Program-made: the position numbers and the translations under genes
Shown: one piece after another, positions 5,124-11,326 of the stretch
Layout of the letters: every line of letters begins with the position of its first letter
Numbering within the stretch: position 1 is the stretch's first letter
Notes under the pieces: model-generated
Databases searched by the model: none
The model's input: only the letters and a program-made list of their open reading frames with translations
What the model was told of the DNA's origin: nothing
DNA from: an uncultured Collinsella sp.
Lineage (GTDB): Bacteria > Actinomycetota > Coriobacteriia > Coriobacteriales > Coriobacteriaceae
Length of the DNA: 11,326 nt
NCBI GenBank assembly: GCA_905204635.1
Contig: CAJLAN010000036.1
Location: 1-11,326, forward strand
Direction of reading: 5' to 3'

Positions 5124-7085
5124 CTAGTTGGTCGTACCGGAATCGTCACCCGTGCCCGAGCCAGAGCCAGAGCCCGAGCCAGAAAGTGCGACTGTTAGCG
5201 TGATCGTGCTGTCGGTGGACTGCTTGCCGGTGGGGGAGACGCCCGTAACGGTGGCGTTTTCGTTGCCGCTCACGGGGTTGCCGTTCTGATCGCAGAATGC
5301 GATGTTGTAGAAACCGGCGTTGTTGAGCGCGGTGACGGCGGCGGAGATGCTCTTGCCGTACAGGTTACCCGGGACGCTGGCCTTGCCGGACTTCTTGGCG
5401 ATGACGACGGTGATCGTGGCACCGGGCTTCTGCTTGCCGCTAGGGTTCCAGCTAATTACGGTGCCCTCGGTAACCGAGTCGTTTTCCTGGTAGCTCACGT
5501 CGACGCCAAAGCCAGCCATGTCGAGAGCGTTGCGTGCCTGGGCCTCGGTCATGTCGGTCAGATCGGGGACGGAGGTGGTGTCAGGACCGCTGGAGACCTT
5601 ATACGAGATGGTCGTGCCCTTCTCGACTTCCTTGCCGGCATCAGTGCCCTGCTCAAAGACCTGGCCTTCGTCGGCCTCGTTGGCCTCCTCGGTTGCGTTG
5701 CCCTTCAGGCCCACGCTTGCCAGCGCGGCCTCGGCCTGGTCCTTGGTCAGGCCGACGAGCTGCGGAACCTCAACTTTCTCGGAGGGCTTGGGGCCCTTGG
5801 AGATCACCAGGTTCACCTTGGAGCCCTTGGGCTTCTTAGTGTTGCCGTTGGGGGTCTGCTCGGCAACCTTGCCCTCGTCGACATCGTCGTTATAGCTCTG
5901 GTCGACAGTTCCGACCTCAAGGCCGGCCTCCTTGATCAGCTCGATAGCGGTCTGCTGGTCCTTGTTAAGCACATCGGGCACCGTAACCTGCTCGCCCCCA
6001 AAGAGCCCGGTGGCGAAGGCCACCACAACGCCAACCACGGCGATTGCGGCGACTACGGCGGCGATAATCTTGTTCTTGTTGGACTTGGGCTGATCGACCT
6101 CGTAGGAACCGGTGGAACCCGAGACGGCGCTGCGGGGGTTGGTCTGTCCGCTTACGCCCGATACGGGGCGAACCATAGCGCGCGTGGAGTCAGACAGCTC
6201 ACGGGTCTTGGTAGCGCCCAGCTCACCGGGGGCGCCGATGATGCGCGTGGGCTCCGAGACGTTGACGGCACGGCCCGACAGGTAGCTGTTGAGCACCTGA
6301 CGCAGCTCGTCGGCGGTCTGGAAGCGGTTTGCCGGGTCCTTCTCCATGCACTTGAGGATGATGCGCTCAAGGTCGGCGTCGACACCGGAGTTGATCTGGC
6401 TCGGCGGAATAGGCAACTCGTTGACCTGCTTGAGTGCGACCGAGATGGCGTCGTCGCCGTCAAAGGGTACGCGGCCGGTGGCGCACTCGTACATGACGAC
6501 ACCCAGCGAGTAGATATCCGAGGTGGGGCCGAGGTCCTGGCCGCGGGTCTGTTCGGGGCTTACATAGTGGGCGGTGCCCAGCACGTTGTTATCCTGCGTG
6601 AGGTGGCTGTTCTTGGCGCGTGCGATGCCAAAATCCATGACCTTGATATTGCCGTCGGGCAGCACCATGATGTTTTGCGGCTTAATGTCGCGGTGGATAA
6701 TCTCGTGCTTGTGTGCGACCGAAAGCGCGGAGCTGATCTGCGAGCCGATCTGCGCGACCTTCTTGGGATCGAGGGCGCCGTGGCTCTTGATGCCGCTCTT
6801 AAGGTCGGTACCGCGCAGGTACTCCATGACGATGTAATAGGTGTCGCCATCCTTGCCCCAGTCGTAGACGCCCACGATATAGGGGGAGGACAGGCCGGCC
6901 GCTGCCTGGGCCTCCTGCTTAAAGCGGGCGGCGAAGGTGGCGTCGCCGGCATACTGCGGCAGCATGATCTTGACGGCAACCGTGCGGTCGAGGACCTGAT
7001 CCTGTGCACGGAAGACGGTCGCCATACCGCCCGTTCCCACCTTATCCTTGAGGAGGTATCTTCCCCCGAGGACCCTCTGTTCCAT
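5124..7085 (-). CDS. pknB: PknB-type Ser/Thr protein kinase with four PASTA domains
   Basis: A membrane-spanning Hanks-type kinase that in Gram-positives responds to peptidoglycan fragments or lipid II and phosphorylates cell-wall and division proteins. Of 653 residues, about 10-270 are the kinase domain: glycine loop GTGGMA (17-22), Lys39 in VAVKIM, catalytic HRDIKPQN with Asp133, DFG at 151-153, and an activation loop with several Thr (163, 171) before SPEQ. A polar juxtamembrane region (about 271-338) leads to one transmembrane helix (about 340-363). Outside are four PASTA domains (about 366-431, 437-501, 503-565, 568-634), most opening with a VPxL-like motif; the last is the most divergent and has a Cys. 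A Gly/Ser repeat tail ends the protein. The ATG at 7085 has AGGAG seven bases upstream; the in-frame ATG at 7100 overlaps that region and adds only five residues. It is last in the operon, 132 bases after the fusion gene, and I see no promoter in that gap. Confidence 0.93.
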   Translation of the reverse strand: MEQRVLGGRYLLKDKVGTGGMATVFRAQDQVLDRTVAVKIMLPQYAGDATFAARFKQEAQAAAGLSSPYIVGVYDWGKDGDTYYIVMEYLRGTDLKSGIKSHGALDPKKVAQIGSQISSALSVAHKHEIIHRDIKPQNIMVLPDGNIKVMDFGIARAKNSHLTQDNNVLGTAHYVSPEQTRGQDLGPTSDIYSLGVVMYECATGRVPFDGDDAISVALKQVNELPIPPSQINSGVDADLERIILKCMEKDPANRFQTADELRQVLNSYLSGRAVNVSEPTRIIGAPGELGATKTRELSDSTRAMVRPVSGVSGQTNPRSAVSGSTGSYEVDQPKSNKNKIIAAVVAAIAVVGVVVAFATGLFGGEQVTVPDVLNKDQQTAIELIKEAGLEVGTVDQSYNDDVDEGKVAEQTPNGNTKKPKGSKVNLVISKGPKPSEKVEVPQLVGLTKDQAEAALASVGLKGNATEEANEADEGQVFEQGTDAGKEVEKGTTISYKVSSGPDTTSVPDLTDMTEAQARNALDMAGFGVDVSYQENDSVTEGTVISWNPSGKQKPGATITVVIAKKSGKASVPGNLYGKSISAAVTALNNAGFYNIAFCDQNGNPVSGNENATVTGVSPTGKQSTDSTITLTVALSGSGSGSGSGTGDDSGTTN

Positions 7086-7217
7086 TCCTGCTCCTAACAT
7101 AACTATTCGCTCAACGATGTGTGTAGTACCAAATGTATGGCCGCTGGGGCCGTGTGGCGCGTTGTCGCTAGCTCATCGGCCGCGGCGCGTCCCAAGTATC
7201 CGCTTTGATCACGGGCA

Positions 7218-10088
7218 TCACGCTCCCTGTGCGGCGAGCGCCGCGGTCAGGACGATGCCGGCGATCTTGGCCGCCTCGACGTCGTGTTTGTCGTAATCCT
7301 CCAGGGCCACCGAGATGGCAACCGTGGGTGAATCGTAAGGTGCAAAGCCAACAAACATAGAGTTGACGTTGGTGCCGCCGGTCTCGGCCGAACCGGTCTT
7401 GCCGGCAACCTTGACGCCCGGAATCTGGGCATCGGTGCCGGTACCGGACTGGACGACGGCGAGCATGGCCTGCTTGACCTGGTCGGCCGTGGCAGAGCTG
7501 ACAGCCTGGCCCAGCGAGCGGGACTGCGTGGTCTTAACCACGGTTCCGTCCGGGGCGAGTATCTGGGACACAAAGAACGGGTCCATGACCACGCCGCTGT
7601 TGGCGATAGCCGCAGCGATCACGCAATTCTGCATAACGGTGGTCTGCGGGCCAGGCGTGTGGTCCATGCCGACGGGCTGTCCGGCGCCTGCCCAAGCGGT
7701 CTCCCATTCGGTCATAAGCGACGGGTCGGCCATGATGGAAGCCGCGGTGGTCAGATCCTGGCCGAGCTTTTGACCGTAGCCAAAGGCGTTGGCAAACTGG
7801 ACGAGCGAGCTGGCGCCGACCTCGTTTGCCACCTGGCCAAAGACGACGTTGGACGACACGGCGAAGGCCTGCTGCAGGCTGATGGTGCCGTAGCTCTCGT
7901 TGGCATCGTTGGTGACCGGCGCGTTGCCAATATCCATGGAGCCGGGCGCCTGGTACGTGCTGGTAAGGCTGGCGGTGCCGGTCTCGAGCGCCGCGGAGAG
8001 TGTGACGACCTTAAAGGTCGAGCCCGGGGTGTAGAGCGCGTCCATGGCGCGGTCGTACATGGAGCCGTCCTCGCCGCCGCCCGACTGGAGCAGCGCATCG
8101 ATGTTGGTGTTGTCGTAGGTGGGCGAGCTGGCGCACGCAAGGACCGCACCGGTGCGCGGATCCATGACCACCACAGCGCCCTTAAAGCCCTTGAGCGCCT
8201 GCTCGGCAGCCGTCTGGATGCGCGAGTCGATGGTGAGCTTGGCGGTATTGCCCGGCTGGGTCTGCCCCGCGAGCGACGCGATGGCGTTGTTCCAGCTGGA
8301 GTAATCCTTGGAGCCGGTGAGCGTATCGTTCATGACGCTCTCGATGCCGGCGGTGCCGTATTGCTGGCTCACGTAGCCCACCACGTGCGCGGCCATGTTG
8401 CCGTTGGGGTAGGAACGGGCGTAGGTGCCGTCCTCCTGCTGCAACGACTCGGCTAGCGTCACGCCGTCGGACGTGATGATGGAGCCACGCTGGATGTACT
8501 TGGAGCGGGCGATGGTGTGGTTGTTGGTCGGCATGTCCTGATAGTCCTTCGCCTTGATGACCTGGACATAGGTGAGGTTGCCGATAAGGATGGCGAACAG
8601 CGCCGTGAAAGCAAACACGGCACGAGTCAGACGGTTGGCAAGTGCCACGCGGCCGAGCACGCCGGACTCTGGCGTGTCGAGCAGGCGACGACGCATGCGA
8701 GAGCCCGCGGAGTGGTTGCCGTGGCTGTAGGAAGGTGCGCTGGCAAAACGCGTACCGGTCGGGGCGACGGCGGATGCGACCTGGTCATCGGTGATGGCGG
8801 CCATGGTGCCGGTGCCGGTGAGCTCGGCTTCGCGTCCGGTTGCCTCGTCGCCGGCGCGCAGCAGTAGCGCGACGATGATAAAGCTCGCCAGCAGCGAGGA
8901 GCCGCCCTGGCTCATAAAGGGCAGGGTGACGCCAGTCAGCGGGATCAGGCGGGTTACGCCGCCAACGATTAAGAATGCCTGGAAGCTGATGGCCGCCGTA
9001 AGGCCGGTCGCGCTAAAGGCGGCAAGGTCGGACTTGGCGCGGGCGGCCGTGGTGAGGCCACGCACGGCAAAAAGCATAAACAGGATGAGCACGGCGCCGC
9101 CGCCCAAAAGGCCCATTTCCTCGCCGATGGCCGAGAAGATAAAGTCGGACTCGACGACGGGGATGTTGTTTGCCATGCCGTTGCCGATGCCGACGCCAAC
9201 CAGGCCACCGTCAGCCAGCGAGTAAAGTGACTGTACGATCTGGTAGCCCTGGCCCTGGGCGTCCTTAAACGGATCGACCCAGACCTGAAAGCGCACCTGC
9301 ACGTGCGACAGGAACTTGTAGGCGCCCACGGCTCCAACGGCCAGCAGCGCAAGGCCGATGATGACGTACGAAAAACGTCCCGTGGCAACATAGAGCATCA
9401 GCAAAAAGATGGTGTAGAACAGGACGGCCGAGCCCAGGTCGCGTTCGAAGACGACGATGAGCAGGCACACGCCCCACACGGCAAACAGCGGCAGCAGCAG
9501 GCGGAAGCGCGGAATCTTGAGGCCCAGGATCTTGCGGTTGGAGATGGAGAGCAGCTCGCGGTTCTCGGCCAGATAGCCTGCCAGGAACAAGACGATGAAG
9601 ACCTTGGCGAACTCGCCAGGCTGGATGGTGAAGCCCGCGATGCGAATCCACAGCTTGGAGCCCGAGATCGTGGTGCCGATAAAGATCGGCAGCATCAGCA
9701 GGATGATGCCGATAATGCCAAAGGTGTACTTGTAGCGCATGACCACGTCGAGGTTCTTAACCAGTGCGAGCGTTCCCACCATGAGCGCCACCGAGACAAA
9801 CAAGATGATGAGCTGCGAGATGGCGAGGTCGGGGGCCAGGCGCGTCACGAATGTGATGCCGATGCCCGAGAGCACAAAGACGATGGGCAGGATGGCGGGG
9901 TCGGCGCCGGGCGCCAGGATGCGCACGGCGATATGCGCCGCGGCGAAGGCGGCGAACAGGCCGATCGGCACGGCGAGCGTCTCAAAGGAAACCGTGGCAC
10001 CCGCGGTGAGCACGTACATCGCATAGAGCAGGATGACGGGGAACGCCGAGGCGATGAGCAAGAGCAGTTCGGTGTTGCGGCGACTCAT
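7218..10088 (-). CDS. SEDS glycosyltransferase (FtsW/RodA) fused to class B penicillin-binding transpeptidase
   Basis: One open frame of 956 residues joins the two enzymes that build peptidoglycan. Residues about 8-411 are a SEDS polymerase of about ten helices, with FERDLGSA (214-221), the loop WVDPFKDAQGQGYQ (270-283), SDFIFSAIGEEMG (314-326) and PLTGVTLPFMSQGGSS (383-398). A polar cytoplasmic linker (about 412-486) leads to a new transmembrane helix (about 488-510) and a transpeptidase: RGSIITSDG (534-542), SxxK with Ser690 and Lys693, SSN (745-747) and KTG (897-899). Topology fits: SEDS ends inside, the extra helix takes the transpeptidase outside. Most actinobacteria have separate rodA and pbpA genes in this place. 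No stop or frameshift occurs at the junction. The ATG at 10088 has GGGAG upstream and follows the phosphatase stop by 16 bases; an in-frame ATG at 10214 would overlap that gene by about 110 bases and add a Pro/Arg-rich stretch. Whether it serves division or elongation cannot be told. Confidence 0.93.
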   Translation of the reverse strand: MSRRNTELLLLIASAFPVILLYAMYVLTAGATVSFETLAVPIGLFAAFAAAHIAVRILAPGADPAILPIVFVLSGIGITFVTRLAPDLAISQLIILFVSVALMVGTLALVKNLDVVMRYKYTFGIIGIILLMLPIFIGTTISGSKLWIRIAGFTIQPGEFAKVFIVLFLAGYLAENRELLSISNRKILGLKIPRFRLLLPLFAVWGVCLLIVVFERDLGSAVLFYTIFLLMLYVATGRFSYVIIGLALLAVGAVGAYKFLSHVQVRFQVWVDPFKDAQGQGYQIVQSLYSLADGGLVGVGIGNGMANNIPVVESDFIFSAIGEEMGLLGGGAVLILFMLFAVRGLTTAARAKSDLAAFSATGLTAAISFQAFLIVGGVTRLIPLTGVTLPFMSQGGSSLLASFIIVALLLRAGDEATGREAELTGTGTMAAITDDQVASAVAPTGTRFASAPSYSHGNHSAGSRMRRRLLDTPESGVLGRVALANRLTRAVFAFTALFAILIGNLTYVQVIKAKDYQDMPTNNHTIARSKYIQRGSIITSDGVTLAESLQQEDGTYARSYPNGNMAAHVVGYVSQQYGTAGIESVMNDTLTGSKDYSSWNNAIASLAGQTQPGNTAKLTIDSRIQTAAEQALKGFKGAVVVMDPRTGAVLACASSPTYDNTNIDALLQSGGGEDGSMYDRAMDALYTPGSTFKVVTLSAALETGTASLTSTYQAPGSMDIGNAPVTNDANESYGTISLQQAFAVSSNVVFGQVANEVGASSLVQFANAFGYGQKLGQDLTTAASIMADPSLMTEWETAWAGAGQPVGMDHTPGPQTTVMQNCVIAAAIANSGVVMDPFFVSQILAPDGTVVKTTQSRSLGQAVSSATADQVKQAMLAVVQSGTGTDAQIPGVKVAGKTGSAETGGTNVNSMFVGFAPYDSPTVAISVALEDYDKHDVEAAKIAGIVLTAALAAQGA

Positions 10089-10104
10089 AAGCGGCACTCC
10101 CTTT

Positions 10105-11326
10105 CTAATTCTTATCGGAGGCTTCGGCCTCGGCTGACTGTTCGGCGGTTTTCTCGGAATCTGACTCGGATGTGGATTCCTGATCGGTGTTGTCGCGAAT
10201 CGTTTGCGCGTCAATCACCTGACGGGTCTGCTCCTCGTCAATCTGATGGCGGTACTTGGAAATGGTGTCCTGCGCATCGTCGACGCTCGTTTGTGGAATG
10301 CCTGCCTTCAGGCGGTTTTGCGTGTCTTCGGGCAGGTCGGACAGCTTGATGCTGGTTTCGCTCTCGAGCCAGTGGAGCTCGACCCCGAGCGTCTTGCCGG
10401 GTAGGCCGCGCCAGACGGCGACATTGCCGTGGTAGGTTCCCAAGTAATAGGAGCCGGTGACGCCCGTGTATGCCCAGATGCCTGCTACCAGCACAAAGAC
10501 AAGGGCCAAGATGGAGGCGATGGTGACATTGCGGCGTCGGACGCGTTTTGCCTCGCGCATGACGCCGTCGTCGACCAGATCGACGACCACCACGGTCACG
10601 TTGTCGTGGCCGCCGGCGGCGAGCGCCGCGTCCACCAAGTTGTCGACACAGATCTGTGCGCTCGAAGACTGCGTGGCGATGTTCTCGATATCGCTATCGG
10701 GAATCATGCTCGAAAGACCGTCGGAGCACAGAATCAGGCGGTCGCCTTCCTCGATGTGCAGGGTAAAGTGGTCGGCATACATGGCGGGATCCGAGCCCAG
10801 CGCGCGGGTGATGACCGAGCGGTTGGGGTGGACGCGGGCCTCGTCGGCCGTAATCTCGCCGGCATCCACGAGCTCCTCCACGTAGGAGTGGTCGCGGGTC
10901 ACGCGGATGAGCGTACCCTCGTGGAGCAGGTAGGCGCGCGAGTCGCCCACGTGGGCGATGGCGAGCGTGTCGTTTTCGATGTAGGCACAGGTGGCCGTGC
11001 ACCCCATGCCGGGTTTGCCCAGGCCGTTGAGGGCGGCCTCGATCACGGCGGCGTTGGCGGCCTCAACGGCTGCGGCCAGGCGCGCGGCGTCGGCGGACTG
11101 CGGCGCCGTCTTGGCGATGGTCTCGACGGCGATGGAGGATGCCACCTCGCCGGCGGCGTGTCCTCCCATGCCGTCGCACACGCAAAAGAGCGGCGACTGC
11201 ACCAGATAGGAGTCCTCATTGTGCGGGCGTACGCATCCGACGTCGGAGCGGGCGCCCCACATAAGCTGCGTGGTGGTGCCGGCGTCGTAGGTCGAGTCGG
11301 TCTCGATGCGCTCGTCGGTCAGCGGC
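10105..11326 (-). CDS. pstP: PP2C-family Ser/Thr phosphatase, PstP/Stp type (5' end outside window)
   Basis: A metal-dependent phosphatase expected to reverse phosphorylation by the PknB-type kinase downstream. Counted from the Met at 11262, motifs are RSDVGCVRPHNEDS (5-18), CDGMGGHAAGE (29-39), GDSRAYL (106-112), CSDGLSSMI (179-187) and GGHDNVTVVVVD (217-228), with the metal-binding Asp residues present. A transmembrane helix (about 246-268) is followed by an extracellular domain with GNVAVWRGLPG (279-289) and LSDLPEDTQNRL (307-318), as in other actinobacterial PstP proteins, then an acidic Ser/Glu-rich tail. The ATG at 11262 has no ribosome binding site, and the frame stays open to the window edge with protein-like sequence (LTDERIETDSTYDAGTTTQ), so the true start is probably beyond base 11326. 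It is upstream of the SEDS-PBP gene in the same operon with a 16-base gap. The operon promoter is not in the window. Confidence 0.92.
   Translation of the reverse strand, partial: PLTDERIETDSTYDAGTTTQLMWGARSDVGCVRPHNEDSYLVQSPLFCVCDGMGGHAAGEVASSIAVETIAKTAPQSADAARLAAAVEAANAAVIEAALNGLGKPGMGCTATCAYIENDTLAIAHVGDSRAYLLHEGTLIRVTRDHSYVEELVDAGEITADEARVHPNRSVITRALGSDPAMYADHFTLHIEEGDRLILCSDGLSSMIPDSDIENIATQSSSAQICVDNLVDAALAAGGHDNVTVVVVDLVDDGVMREAKRVRRRNVTIASILALVFVLVAGIWAYTGVTGSYYLGTYHGNVAVWRGLPGKTLGVELHWLESETSIKLSDLPEDTQNRLKAGIPQTSVDDAQDTISKYRHQIDEEQTRQVIDAQTIRDNTDQESTSESDSEKTAEQSAEAEASDKN

Noticed and set aside
7086..7217. Promoter or pknA remnant between the fusion gene and pknB.
   Set aside because: I found no paired -35/-10 boxes and no kinase-like residues in any frame of this short gap.
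10089..10214. A 42-residue N-terminal extension of the SEDS-PBP fusion from an ATG at 10214.
   Set aside because: It would overlap the phosphatase gene by about 110 bases, is Pro/Arg-rich, and the ATG at 10088 has a good ribosome binding site and the expected SEDS start.
9303..10349. A 348-codon plus-strand frame opposite the SEDS gene, and a similar one at 7659-8456.
   Set aside because: Both are shadows of the high-GC fusion gene; the translations are highly charged and low in complexity, and no ribosome binding site is seen.

Overview
The window most likely comes from the chromosome of an anaerobic, high-GC actinobacterium of the class Coriobacteriia (a Collinsella-like gut bacterium is the best guess). 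Reasons: strong G/C third-position use in all genes, a Firmicutes-style mannose-family PTS with a DUF956 partner, a HypA nickel chaperone, and an actinobacterial-type cell-wall cluster of PP2C phosphatase, SEDS/PBP and PASTA kinase. The genus is inferred from gene content only.

Layout. (1) Positions 1-906, + strand: the 3' end of an FAD/NAD(P)-type oxidoreductase with a C-terminal ferredoxin-like cluster, then hypA. (2) 907-1310: about 400 bases without a convincing gene, AT-rich in its middle, holding a 19-base inverted repeat, a long-range 10-base inverted repeat, a repeated GTTTAAACAAA motif and a probable -10 box for the next operon. (3) 1311-4593, + strand: a complete mannose-family PTS permease (fused IIAB, then IIC, then IID) followed by DUF956/ManO. 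A terminator hairpin separates IID from DUF956, and a promoter-like sequence overlaps that hairpin. (4) 4594-4896: an array of three complete hairpin units and a half unit with a period of 61-62 bases, then a short motif shared with the inverted repeat behind hypA. (5) 4897-4972: tRNA-Arg(CCT) with its own terminator, facing the terminator of the minus-strand operon. (6) 5124-11326, minus strand: PP2C phosphatase (running off the right edge), a 956-residue SEDS-transpeptidase fusion and a PknB-type kinase with four PASTA domains, in that transcription order.

How the genes fit together. The PTS genes encode a full sugar uptake and phosphorylation machine (phosphate passes IIA His to IIB His to sugar, with IIC/IID as the membrane channel). 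DUF956 is a habitual companion of glucose/mannose-type systems. The minus-strand operon is a compact version of the actinobacterial fhaB-pstP-rodA-pbpA-pknA-pknB cluster: polymerase and transpeptidase are one polypeptide, and no pknA is seen between it and pknB. The kinase and phosphatase probably set the phosphorylation state of cell-wall and division proteins.

Most worth a second look: the SEDS-PBP fusion and reduced cluster, the 61-62-base hairpin array with its link to the palindrome behind hypA, and the promoter nested in a terminator before DUF956. I found no CRISPR array, transposase, phage gene or evident new defence system.
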